Of a stretch of DNA of 64,000 bases, positions 34,500-43,561 are shown piece by piece; within the stretch, counting starts at the first letter, position 1, and the number at the start of each line of letters is the position of its first letter. The DNA lies in contig DEAM01000019.1 in the NCBI GenBank assembly GCA_002347035.1, positions 108,753-172,752 of the forward strand, written 5' to 3'. The notes beneath the pieces were generated by a model. It saw nothing but the letters and a program-made list of their open reading frames with translations. It had not been told where the DNA came from and searched no databases. The translations under genes and the position numbers were made by a program. The DNA is from Gemmatimonadales bacterium UBA2982. GTDB lineage: Bacteria > Gemmatimonadota > Gemmatimonadetes > Longimicrobiales > Gaopeijiaceae.

Positions 34500-35895
34500 G
34501 GGCAGACCGCCGCAGCTGACCTAGCAATGACTCGCCCAACGACTCAATCGATCCCGCGCCCAAAGTCAATAACACGTCGCCGGGCAGTGATGCATCCACT
34601 AATGCTTCCGAGATAGTTTCAATGTTAGGGTGGTAGTGAACTTCAGACTTCCCGGCAGCACGTGCTGCACTAGCTAACACCTCGCCCGATACACCCGGGA
34701 TCGGAGCTTCCCTTGCTGGGAATATGTCCGTCACCCATAGAACATCCGCCTTGGACAGCGCCGTCCCAAACTCCGCTGAAAATTGCTTTGTGCGTGAATA
34801 AAGGTGTGGCTGAAAAACGGCTACCAGTCGAGCTCCTGGGAAAATCGACCTTGCTGCTTCCAGTGTCACAGCAACTTCTGTCGGGTGATGAGCATAGTCA
34901 TCGATTATCTCCACCCCAGCCATTCTCCCTATTCGTTCAAATCGTCTGGAGACTCCACGAAAAGAGGAAAGTGAATGCAAAATAACCGCCCACTCTACAC
35001 CCATTGACCGAGCCACTGCAGACGCTCCAAGTGCGTTGAGTAGCATATGCCGACCACCGTCAGAGATCTCTAGATACCCGACGTTGTTTCCACCTTCGCT
35101 CACCACACAGTGAGTGATTTCAGGAGTCACCGTAACATCGGTAGCTCTCAGCATAGATCCGGCAGTAGTTCCGTACGTATAACCTGTGCTGCCGAGACGG
35201 GGCAGTAGTGACGTTGCGCCGTAATCATCTGCGCAGATGATTACGCGGCCTCCCTCCCGAAGGCCACTTACAAACTCCACAAATCCCTCAAGCACACCGG
35301 AAAAATCAGAGTAAATGTCGAGGTGGTCTGCTTCGACATTAGTCACCAGGGCCACATCAGGTGAAAGTGTAAGGAATGACTTGTCGTATTCATCCGCCTC
35401 GACTACGAAAAGAGAGTCGGAGCCAAACCGAAGATTGCTTTCCCAACCGACAACTCTGCCGCCAACTAGCCCGGTAGGGTTAAGCCCAGCAACAGCAAGA
35501 ATCTCAGTTGTCATGGCTGTCGTTGTCGTTTTCCCGTGGGTACCAGCAACCGCCACCACATGCTCACCTGCAACCCAGTCCCCAAGTGCTTCAGCCCGCT
35601 TGAAAACTTGGATCCCCGCAGCACGAGCAGCGGTAACTTCAGGATGGTCCTGAGGTACTGCCGACGTCATTACCAGTGCTGAGGATCCCGCTAGGTGTGT
35701 TGGGTCATGTCCGACCTCAATGCTCGCCCCAAGCTTTATTAGATCCTGTCCCGCCTGGCTATGTTTCAGATCACATCCACTTACTCTTCCGCCACTTCGG
35801 AGAACAAGCTCGGCAAGAGCGCACATCCCTGCCCCGCCAATACCCATAAAATGGACGGGGCCCTTTGCTGCTAGCTCTCTGAGACGCGTCATCAT
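34492..35895 (-). CDS. murC: UDP-N-acetylmuramate-L-alanine ligase
   Basis: MurC adds the first L-alanine to UDP-MurNAc. The 467-residue Mur ligase begins with the MurC-type MGIGGAGMCALAEL motif. It has the ATP loop GTHGKTTTT at 118-126, EADEYDKSFL and DDYAHHPTEV. The start overlaps the murG stop by one base. murB and ddl, often found directly after murC, do not follow; ftsQ does. Confidence 0.96.
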   Translation of the reverse strand: MMTRLRELAAKGPVHFMGIGGAGMCALAELVLRSGGRVSGCDLKHSQAGQDLIKLGASIEVGHDPTHLAGSSALVMTSAVPQDHPEVTAARAAGIQVFKRAEALGDWVAGEHVVAVAGTHGKTTTTAMTTEILAVAGLNPTGLVGGRVVGWESNLRFGSDSLFVVEADEYDKSFLTLSPDVALVTNVEADHLDIYSDFSGVLEGFVEFVSGLREGGRVIICADDYGATSLLPRLGSTGYTYGTTAGSMLRATDVTVTPEITHCVVSEGGNNVGYLEISDGGRHMLLNALGASAVARSMGVEWAVILHSLSSFRGVSRRFERIGRMAGVEIIDDYAHHPTEVAVTLEAARSIFPGARLVAVFQPHLYSRTKQFSAEFGTALSKADVLWVTDIFPAREAPIPGVSGEVLASAARAAGKSEVHYHPNIETISEALVDASLPGDVLLTLGAGSIESLGESLLGQLRRSAHA

Positions 35896-37034
35896 CAGAC
35901 TTCTTCTCTAAGATCGAGAAGTAGTTCTATGTCCGTGGCAATGGCACTTGCGGCGTTTGGGCGAGCCAAGGAGTAAGCAAGCTCTGTCATATCGCTTAGC
36001 CGTTCAGGTGAACTGAAAAGGCTTTCGACTTGCGCCCATAGGACATCACCAGTGAGGCCTTCTTGTGGAGAAACCACTGCGACGCCAGCAGCTTCTAGCG
36101 CCAGCGCATTTTGCATCTGATGGCCTTCTGCAGCTGTGGGAAGAGGCACTAGGACGGCCGGAAGACCTGCATTGAGTAGTTCAGCTGTGAACATTGCGCC
36201 TGCTCGACAGATAGCGAGGTCAGCCGCTTCGAGAACACTCGGCATGTCCTTGATATATGCACTCGTGTGGATCCACTCTGGAGACCCAAACTCTTCGAGC
36301 AAGTGCTCGGCAGGCTTGATATGCTTCGGCCCTGTTGCCCAAAGCACATGGAGTCCACTGGGCTTGGCAAGCGACCCGTCATTTAGACTCTTAAGCATTT
36401 CACCAAGAATCTGGTTAAGAGCCAGTGAGCCCTGACTGCCTCCAGCTACAAGAATCAGAGACGCAGGTGCAGGAACGCCATACTCTGCCCTCACCTTATC
36501 TCTAGGTCGTACAGAAGTTGGACGTACCGGATTTCCTGTGACGAAAGCACGATCCCCCATTTGTGGCAGGTAGTCGAGCGCTTCCGGATAGGCCACGTGG
36601 ACGCGCGTTGCCCAACGGGTTAGAAGCTTCGTCACAAGGCCCGGTACCGAATTTTGTTCTTGAAGCACAAGTGGTATACCAATCAGCCCCGCGGCAATCC
36701 CTGCCGGGGCTCCCGCATAGCCACCAGTTACCACTACCACTGTCGGCCGATGTTCATCGAAACAGCGCACAACTTGGATAAGTGCCTCGAATAGACCCGT
36801 GACGGCGCGCGAGCTCTTAAGCAGGTTGGCTCTATCAATCCCGTGTACAGGAAGAAGGCGATGGAGTTCACCTCGCTCTGGTAGAACCTGGGCTTCCAAC
36901 CCCCGTTCAGCGCCAAAGAACATGGCTCGGACATCCGGTCTCTTGGCCCGAAGCGCATCCGCGATAGCCAAAGCCGGGTAGAGATGTCCGCCCGTTCCTC
37001 CGCCTGAAAAAGCGACAACCGGACCCTCACGCAT
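35895..37034 (-). CDS. murG: UDP-N-acetylglucosamine-lipid I N-acetylglucosaminyltransferase
   Basis: MurG makes lipid II on the inner face of the membrane. The start chosen is ATG 37034 (379 residues, MREGPVVAFSGGGTGGHLYPA), preceded by an AAGGCGG-type site; the frame extends nine codons further inside ftsW. The glycine-rich loop GGGTGGH, the QEQNSVPG segment and the GGSQGSLALNQ loop are the family marks. It overlaps ftsW by 8 bp and murC by 1 bp. Confidence 0.96.
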   Translation of the reverse strand: MREGPVVAFSGGGTGGHLYPALAIADALRAKRPDVRAMFFGAERGLEAQVLPERGELHRLLPVHGIDRANLLKSSRAVTGLFEALIQVVRCFDEHRPTVVVVTGGYAGAPAGIAAGLIGIPLVLQEQNSVPGLVTKLLTRWATRVHVAYPEALDYLPQMGDRAFVTGNPVRPTSVRPRDKVRAEYGVPAPASLILVAGGSQGSLALNQILGEMLKSLNDGSLAKPSGLHVLWATGPKHIKPAEHLLEEFGSPEWIHTSAYIKDMPSVLEAADLAICRAGAMFTAELLNAGLPAVLVPLPTAAEGHQMQNALALEAAGVAVVSPQEGLTGDVLWAQVESLFSSPERLSDMTELAYSLARPNAASAIATDIELLLDLREEV

Positions 37035-38202
37035 AAGCCGCCTTTCCACCTGGTGCAGCACGGGCTACCGAAATGAGTATCCCCAAAGCTACCAGAGTCA
37101 TCACAAGATTAGAGCGCCCAAAGGAAACCAGCGGCAGAGAGAGCCCCGTAGGTGGTGCAAGTGCTAGACCTACAGCCATATGCAAGAACGCTTGTAATGC
37201 GATCAAGCTCGAACATCCAATCGCCAGAAGCTCTCCGAAAGCATCAGGAGCTCGACTCGCAATCCGGAATCCCACGAGTACAATTAACGTGTATAAAACG
37301 ACGACGAGTAGGACGCCCAAGAAACCCCATTCTTCACCTATCATTGCAAAGATAAAGTCGTTATGGGCTTCAGGAAGGAATCCAAATTTCTGTCGACCTT
37401 CACCTATGCCTAATCCGGAAAGACCGCCCGACCCCAGAGCTACCAACGACTGGTGCACTTGGTAACCCGCACCAGCGGGATCCGATGCCGGGTTCAGGAA
37501 TGCTTCGATACGCTCTGCTCTGAATCCTACAGCAAACTGTCGCCAGACAAGCGGGGCACCCAATGCAGCAAGGAAAATGAAATGGGAGAGTCGAGCGCCT
37601 GCTGCAAAAACTATCACAGCCCCTAATGCACCAATGACCAACGCAGTAGAAAGGTCAGGCTCTAGGATGATGAGAACTATCACGACCCCCCAAACCAACA
37701 GGAATGGTCCAAGTCCTTGGCGAAGCGACTTGAACTGATCCTTTTTCTTGACGGCCATCGCTGCAGTCCATACGACAACAGCGATCTTCGCGATCTCAGA
37801 AGGCTGGACCGAGAAACCAATACGTAACCAGCGTCGAGCTCCGTTAACCTCAGGAGCGATTGCCTCGGTCCAAGGTAACACGACAAGAACAAGGCCAGTC
37901 ACACTCAACCCTAGCAGCACCCAGGCACATTTCTCCCACAACCGATACGGAATGAAAGCGCAGGCCATCAAGAGTCCGACCCCAAAGCCTGCGCCCGCTG
38001 ACTGTCTGAGCACATAATGGGTATCCGGCAGCCCTTGCCTTAGCGCCAGAACAGAGGACGCGGAGTACATGAACACTAGGCCAAGGGACAAGAGAAGTAC
38101 GGTAAGCCCAAACACAGCAGTGGCTTCCCACCCCTTCCCAAGCCCCGACTCCGGGAGCTGCACCAGACCGGCTGGCTCAATATCTACAGGTCGCGGGCTC
38201 AC
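37027..38202 (-). CDS. ftsW: SEDS peptidoglycan glycosyltransferase FtsW
   Basis: FtsW polymerises lipid II at the septum with its partner transpeptidase FtsI. The 391-residue polytopic protein has about ten membrane helices, the NGARRWLRIGFSVQPSEIAK segment and EPDLSTA. AEAHNDFIFAMIGEEWGFLG is also recognisable. The usual LPFxSYGGSS motif near the C-terminus is replaced by LPLVSFGRSN. GTG 38202 overlaps the murD stop. Confidence 0.95.
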   Translation of the reverse strand: MSPRPVDIEPAGLVQLPESGLGKGWEATAVFGLTVLLLSLGLVFMYSASSVLALRQGLPDTHYVLRQSAGAGFGVGLLMACAFIPYRLWEKCAWVLLGLSVTGLVLVVLPWTEAIAPEVNGARRWLRIGFSVQPSEIAKIAVVVWTAAMAVKKKDQFKSLRQGLGPFLLVWGVVIVLIILEPDLSTALVIGALGAVIVFAAGARLSHFIFLAALGAPLVWRQFAVGFRAERIEAFLNPASDPAGAGYQVHQSLVALGSGGLSGLGIGEGRQKFGFLPEAHNDFIFAMIGEEWGFLGVLLVVVLYTLIVLVGFRIASRAPDAFGELLAIGCSSLIALQAFLHMAVGLALAPPTGLSLPLVSFGRSNLVMTLVALGILISVARAAPGGKAAYA

Positions 38203-39566
38203 TCGGACTCCTTAGATAGCTGAGCAAAGCTCCGTCCACGATCCTCGTAGGACTCAAACATGTCGAAACTCGAGCAAGCCGGTGAAAGTAGAATGACGTC
38301 GCCCGGACGAGCCAACTCAGTCGCACGTGCAACAACGGCTTTGAAATCATCACCTAGAAGCTCGACTGACGCAGCATCTCCAATTTCTGATTGGATCCGA
38401 GGACCAGCCTCTCCGTAAGCGATACTGCATCCCACACGTTCCTTGAGTGCTTCTGCAAGTGGAACGAAGCTTTCACCCTTGTCAGTGCCACCAAGCAGAA
38501 GAACTGCTCGTTGATCCAGACTTTCGAGTGCTTTAACGGTGGCTGCGACATTGGTAGCTTTGGAATCGTTGACCCAGAGAATGCCCTGCTTATCGGCTAC
38601 GGGTTCCATTCTGTGAGGTAGAGGCATTGCCGTTCTGAGGCCATCCGAAATCTGCCTAAACGTTGCCCCTGCTAGATGGGCGGCGAGAGACGCTGCTAAG
38701 GCATTATCAACATTGTGCAACCCAACGAGGGAGTACTCAGCAATAGGCAGAAGCGTCCTTAGTTCACCACTAACCCGAAGAGCTATAGCATCGTGATCAA
38801 CTAAGGCATCCCCTCCCATGACGGCATCACCACCGAAGAAGTAGTAATCTCCAGCAGCATCGTTAGCTAAGTGTCTCACTCCCTGATCACCCGCCGGGAG
38901 AACCCATTTGCTATTCTCAGACGCGTTCTTAAACAACTGAGCCTTATCAGTCATGTAGGCCCCGAAGTCTCCATAGTAATCCATGTGATCAGGAGAGAGG
39001 TTCGTGACCACACCAATCTCTGGTTGGAATGACTCTACTCCCCCTAGCTGAAAAGAACTCATCTCCAGCACATACCAGTCAGGAGGATTACCCATCAATG
39101 CCAAATCAGAAGCCGTGGGTGCCAGTCCACCACCTACGTTACCACCTACAGCCACTCGGATTCCGGCCTTACTGAGGAGATGGCCAAGCAGTAGCGTGGT
39201 TGTGGTCTTTCCATTAGTCCCTGTGACCGCAATCAGTGGACCATCAAAGAACCGAAAGGCGAGTTCTGGTTCACTGATCCAGGATTGTCCCCGCTCTCTA
39301 AGCTTTCTGAGGACTTGCGCACCAGGAGGGATTCCTGGACTTGCCACGATGATCCCGGCGCCTGCCAGCCGGTCAAGGTCGTGTCTACCCAGTTCGACTG
39401 AGGCTCCTGCGGTGGTGAGAGCGGCTCCACGAGCTGAAGTCGCCTCATCTGAGCTCGTATCCGAGACATAAACATCCCCTCCTTTTATAAGGGCCAGGCG
39501 GGCAGCAGCTGCACCGCTCGCACCAAGGCCAATGACGGCAACTTTCTGTCCTTCCAGATGCTTCAT
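38199..39566 (-). CDS. murD: UDP-N-acetylmuramoylalanine-D-glutamate ligase
   Basis: MurD adds D-glutamate to UDP-MurNAc-Ala. The 455-residue protein has the N-terminal nucleotide fold VIGLGASGAAAARLA, the ATP loop TGTNGKTTTT, LSPDHMDYYG, and WVNDSKATN in the C-terminal domain. These fit MurD among the Mur ligases. It lies 37 bp after mraY, the largest break within the cell-wall cluster apart from the ftsA-ftsZ gap. Confidence 0.96.
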   Translation of the reverse strand: MKHLEGQKVAVIGLGASGAAAARLALIKGGDVYVSDTSSDEATSARGAALTTAGASVELGRHDLDRLAGAGIIVASPGIPPGAQVLRKLRERGQSWISEPELAFRFFDGPLIAVTGTNGKTTTTLLLGHLLSKAGIRVAVGGNVGGGLAPTASDLALMGNPPDWYVLEMSSFQLGGVESFQPEIGVVTNLSPDHMDYYGDFGAYMTDKAQLFKNASENSKWVLPAGDQGVRHLANDAAGDYYFFGGDAVMGGDALVDHDAIALRVSGELRTLLPIAEYSLVGLHNVDNALAASLAAHLAGATFRQISDGLRTAMPLPHRMEPVADKQGILWVNDSKATNVAATVKALESLDQRAVLLLGGTDKGESFVPLAEALKERVGCSIAYGEAGPRIQSEIGDAASVELLGDDFKAVVARATELARPGDVILLSPACSSFDMFESYEDRGRSFAQLSKESE

Positions 39567-39603
39567 CTGATACTGATCTTTCCGAAAAGCGCATCATATT
39601 GGC

Positions 39604-40710
39604 TCACCGGATCTTCAAGGTGCTGACTGCCAGCATTGCGAAGAGGACTCCCAGAATCCAAAAACGGACGACTATCTGTGATTCCGGCCAACCAAGCTTT
39701 TCGAAATGGTGATGAATCGGGGCCATCCTGAAGAAGCGGCGGCCTTCCCCAAACCGTCGGCGGGTATACTTGAAGTAGCCGATCTGCATGGCGACAGAAA
39801 TGGTCTCCAGAACGAAAACCCCACCGACGATAACCAGCAGGAATTCAGCTTTTAGCAGAATCGCCATAACGCCTAGGGCACCACCGAGTGCCAGAGATCC
39901 CGTGTCACCCATGAAGACTTCAGCAGGGTGAGTATTAAACCACAGAAAGCCGATGGCTGCTCCGGCCAGTGCAACCGCAAAAATTGTCAGCTCTCCAGCA
40001 CCAGGAAGGTAGAAGAACCCCAGGTATTCGGAGGTGTCTGCTCTACCAGCGATATAGGCGAAGACACCCAGCGTGCTCGCTGAAATCGCAGTTAAGCCAG
40101 CAGCCAAACCATCCAGCCCATCAGTTAGATTCACCGCATTCGAAGAACCCGATACAACAGCCCCTGTGAAGAGGACAAAAACCGGAGCTAGAAAGACAGC
40201 AGCCAGGTCTGAGAAGAAGGGGATTGTGGTCCATGTGGTCGGGTGCGGAGAAATCGGGCGCCAGAGCAGAAAAGCCCCAAGTGCGAGCCCGAATGACCAT
40301 TGGCCAATCATCTTGTATCGAGCTACGAGACCACGTGTTTTCCCCTGGACGACCTTCAGGTAGTCATCCAGGAATCCGATGGCGCCCATCCATAGCAAGG
40401 AAACGAGCGCAACGACGGTATACCAGTTCGTCAGCTCAGCCCAAAGAATCGTGGATATGGAGGCGGCGACGATAATAATAAGCCCGCCCATGGTTGGCGT
40501 ACCCGCTTTGTCTTGGTGATTGTCAGGGCCAACTGACCTCACCACCTGACCAACCCCTGCAGCCCTGAGTTTCTTGATCAAGAGTGGACCGAATGCAAAC
40601 GCGATGAGTAGCGACGTCACCACGGCACCCGCAGCCCGGAAGGTGATGTACACGAAAACGTTAAAGACCGTGTTCAGGTCGCTTAGCCCAGGAAGCAGGT
40701 GATAGAGCAT
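39604..40710 (-). CDS. mraY: Phospho-N-acetylmuramoyl-pentapeptide transferase
   Basis: MraY makes lipid I by moving phospho-MurNAc-pentapeptide to undecaprenyl phosphate. The 368-residue polytopic enzyme has KAGTPTMGG, the catalytic DDYLKV motif, NLTDGLDGLA and FMGDTGSLALGG. The APIHHHFEKLGWPE loop is also present. Its ATG overlaps the murF stop by one base. Confidence 0.97.
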   Translation of the reverse strand: MLYHLLPGLSDLNTVFNVFVYITFRAAGAVVTSLLIAFAFGPLLIKKLRAAGVGQVVRSVGPDNHQDKAGTPTMGGLIIIVAASISTILWAELTNWYTVVALVSLLWMGAIGFLDDYLKVVQGKTRGLVARYKMIGQWSFGLALGAFLLWRPISPHPTTWTTIPFFSDLAAVFLAPVFVLFTGAVVSGSSNAVNLTDGLDGLAAGLTAISASTLGVFAYIAGRADTSEYLGFFYLPGAGELTIFAVALAGAAIGFLWFNTHPAEVFMGDTGSLALGGALGVMAILLKAEFLLVIVGGVFVLETISVAMQIGYFKYTRRRFGEGRRFFRMAPIHHHFEKLGWPESQIVVRFWILGVLFAMLAVSTLKIR

Positions 40711-42080
40711 TAGAAGTCCTGCGTCAGGAGGGGTATAATCCCCTCTAGTGCGACGCCCCTGGACGCCTTGAGTAGGACGACCTCATCACCGTTGAGTCGC
40801 TCACGGAGTTCTGGATAAGCGACTTTCCAGTCGGGGGCCTTTATTAACTCTGTGCCCTGCGTGGCACCTACCGATTTGGCAGCCTCCTGAAAGGCACCCG
40901 TAGCTACTATGAGATCAAATGAGCGATCGAGTGCATCAGAAAGAACTTTTCTGTGTAGGCGGTCTGAAGCATCTCCCAGCTCTAGCATTGTTCCCAGCAC
41001 GGCCACACGACGTGCTGCTGGGCCCTGACCCTCCAAGACATCAAGTGCGGCGCGCACGCTCTGCGGATTTGCGTTGTAGCAATCAACGATTAATGTGAGC
41101 ATACCGATACGCTGAACCTCACCGCGCAGCGGATTTGCCTCAGCGCTGGCGAGCCCTAGAGCGGCGTCCTTGGGTGAGACTCCGAGCAGATCGGCGATTG
41201 CGAGCGCGAGCATAGTATCGACCACTGCATGGCGTCCCATGAGGGGCACCGCAACTTTCTGACCTCTCCATTGGAACTCGTAGCGACCAAACACATCCAC
41301 GTCAGCGGCCTGAGGACGAAGATCTTCATCGGCTCGCTCGCTCCACCCAGCGACACGTATATGGTCACAGACCTCACGTGCCTCCTCTGCTAGCACGGGT
41401 GGTTCATCACCCACTATACCAAGACCTCCTTCAGCCAGCCCACAGAAAAGTCCGAGTTTCTCTTGAATGACCCCTTCTAAAGAACCCAACTTTTCGAGAT
41501 GGCTTTCGCCAACAGTCGTCACCACAGCAATGTCTGGTTTCGCCACCTGCGCCAACGCAGATATCTCCCCGGGCTCATTAGATCCCACTTCCAATACGAC
41601 TGCCTCAGCGTCTTCCGGTGTTGCTAGAAGCGTGAGGGGCATCCCAATTCGGTTATTAAGATTCCCTTCTGTCGAATGAACCCGCTTTGAGGAACTCAGT
41701 GCTGCAGCCGCAAGGTCCTTAGTCGTTGTTTTCCCCGACGAACCCGTAATCGCTATCACTTGAGCTTTTAGCTGCTCGCGGCGATGCGATGCCAGAGAGC
41801 CTAGTGCGATTAGCGTGTCATCTACTGGGTAAAGCTTTGTCTCGGTTTGAGTGGTTGGCTGCCGAGAGACTACAGCCCCACTCGCGCCCTTCGACACCGC
41901 ATCTGCTACGAAGTCGTGACCGTCAAAGCGCGTGCCGTTGAGGGCAACATAGAGATGCCCTTCCTCGATTTGGCGGGAGTCAGTAGAGATCCCCGTAAAG
42001 GCCAATTCAGGCCTGACGATATCCATCCGGAGGCCAAGCGCGCTCCGAACGGCTGCATCAGTCCAGACGAATTCGCTCAT
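40710..42080 (-). CDS. murF: UDP-N-acetylmuramoyl-tripeptide-D-alanyl-D-alanine ligase
   Basis: MurF attaches D-Ala-D-Ala to finish the pentapeptide precursor. The 456-residue Mur ligase has DSRQIEEGHLYVAL in the substrate domain and ITGSSGKTTTKDL as ATP loop. VLEVGSNEPGEI and YNANPQSVRAAL are MurF marks. It overlaps murE by 4 bp. Confidence 0.96.
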   Translation of the reverse strand: MSEFVWTDAAVRSALGLRMDIVRPELAFTGISTDSRQIEEGHLYVALNGTRFDGHDFVADAVSKGASGAVVSRQPTTQTETKLYPVDDTLIALGSLASHRREQLKAQVIAITGSSGKTTTKDLAAAALSSSKRVHSTEGNLNNRIGMPLTLLATPEDAEAVVLEVGSNEPGEISALAQVAKPDIAVVTTVGESHLEKLGSLEGVIQEKLGLFCGLAEGGLGIVGDEPPVLAEEAREVCDHIRVAGWSERADEDLRPQAADVDVFGRYEFQWRGQKVAVPLMGRHAVVDTMLALAIADLLGVSPKDAALGLASAEANPLRGEVQRIGMLTLIVDCYNANPQSVRAALDVLEGQGPAARRVAVLGTMLELGDASDRLHRKVLSDALDRSFDLIVATGAFQEAAKSVGATQGTELIKAPDWKVAYPELRERLNGDEVVLLKASRGVALEGIIPLLTQDF

Positions 42081-43561
42081 GTTGAAAATCGCCCGCCCGC
42101 CAGATGATCCGAAACAATCTGTCGCTCATCAAACGCCTGTTTCTCCCTACCGACTACCTGATAAGTCTCATGTCCTTTTCCAGCGAGGACGACGATATCA
42201 CCGGAATCAGCAATATCGAGAGCGAGCTTAATCGCTTGCCGCCGGTCAGCGACCCGGTGGTAGTCCACATCTTCTAGGCCAATAGAAAGGTCATCAAGAA
42301 TCCGCTCGGGATCCTCAGTACGTGGATTGTCCGAGGTGAGGACTATTACGTCCGCAACTGCGCTAACCGCTTGGGCCATTGGTCGGCGCTTCGTAGGATC
42401 ACGGTCCCCACCTGCTCCGAATACAACGATGAGTTTACCATCGGCCAACGGCTTAACCACTGACAAGGCATTTTTTAGAGCATCAGAAGTGTGCGCAAAA
42501 TCGATCAAAACTGTGAAGGGTAAGGTCACGACTGTCTCAAGTCGGCCCGAGACCTGTGGTGTAGTGCCAAGTCGCTCTATGACCTCATCAAGGGTCACAC
42601 CTGCTGCAGTGGCAGCGGCCACTGCAGCCAAGGCATTTTCGACATTGTACCGACCCAAGAGAGGCGTCTGAACTTGGTGCTCGACACCGTCGACAATGAG
42701 CCGAAAGGCCGACCCTCCAGAGTAGAGCTCTAAGTTGGTAGCACTAACGTCGGCTTCATTCCTACCCACTGCGAAGGTACGGAGCCTGCGACCCACAATA
42801 TCTAACGACACCCACGCTGGATCTGCCTGATTTACGATCACTGTCGCGTCGGCTTCAGCAAGCTCTACTAGGCGAGTCTTCGCAGCAAAGTAGGCATCAA
42901 TATCCCCGTGATAATCGATGTGGTCCTGGGTCAGATTTGTGAAGACGACGACATCAAAGCTCATGCCATCTAATCGGTACTGGGCTAAGGCATGTGAAGA
43001 AGCTTCCAGAACTACCGCGCCTGCGCCGCCATCTACCAATTCTCGCAACCACTTGGCTACCTGTACTGGGCCAGGAGTCGTGAGTGCTTCGCTACCTGGT
43101 CGAACTCCGTGAGAATCTACAAGTCCGAGTGTACCTATCACCGCTGTCGGGACCTTCGGGCCTATCAGATGTTGAATCAGGAGGGCAGTCGTCGTCTTAC
43201 CGTTCGTCCCAGTTACACCAACGGTCAGGAGGTCTTCGTCTGGGGAACCCATTACAGTGCAAGCCGCCAAGGCAGCGGCGCGACGGCTGTTGCTAACCAC
43301 TAACTGAGGTATCTCCACATCCAAGGGGCGCTTTACAACGCTTGCAACTGCTCCTCTCTGGACAGCTTCAGATACAAAGTCATGACCATCTGAAACCGTC
43401 CCCTCCCAGGCAAGGAACAGGTCGCCTGGATGAGCAACACGGGAATCCTGGCAAACCCCCGAAAGCAAAACGTCCTTCGAGCCGAGAACCTCCTCTAGGA
43501 GGTCGGCTGCTCGAAGGACGTTACCTACCGCGCTCAAGCTTGTAGCGAAGGCTTGGGTCAT
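42077..43561 (-). CDS. murE: UDP-MurNAc-L-Ala-D-Glu:meso-diaminopimelate ligase
   Basis: MurE adds the third amino acid of the stem peptide. The 494-residue protein has GVTGTNGKTTTALL as ATP loop and EASSHALAQ. The specificity motif Asp411-Asn-Pro-Arg414 (DNPR) marks enzymes using meso-diaminopimelate, so the wall is predicted to be DAP-type. GKGHE lies near the C-terminus. It overlaps ftsI and murF by 4 bp each. Confidence 0.97.
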   Translation of the reverse strand: MTQAFATSLSAVGNVLRAADLLEEVLGSKDVLLSGVCQDSRVAHPGDLFLAWEGTVSDGHDFVSEAVQRGAVASVVKRPLDVEIPQLVVSNSRRAAALAACTVMGSPDEDLLTVGVTGTNGKTTTALLIQHLIGPKVPTAVIGTLGLVDSHGVRPGSEALTTPGPVQVAKWLRELVDGGAGAVVLEASSHALAQYRLDGMSFDVVVFTNLTQDHIDYHGDIDAYFAAKTRLVELAEADATVIVNQADPAWVSLDIVGRRLRTFAVGRNEADVSATNLELYSGGSAFRLIVDGVEHQVQTPLLGRYNVENALAAVAAATAAGVTLDEVIERLGTTPQVSGRLETVVTLPFTVLIDFAHTSDALKNALSVVKPLADGKLIVVFGAGGDRDPTKRRPMAQAVSAVADVIVLTSDNPRTEDPERILDDLSIGLEDVDYHRVADRRQAIKLALDIADSGDIVVLAGKGHETYQVVGREKQAFDERQIVSDHLAGGRFST

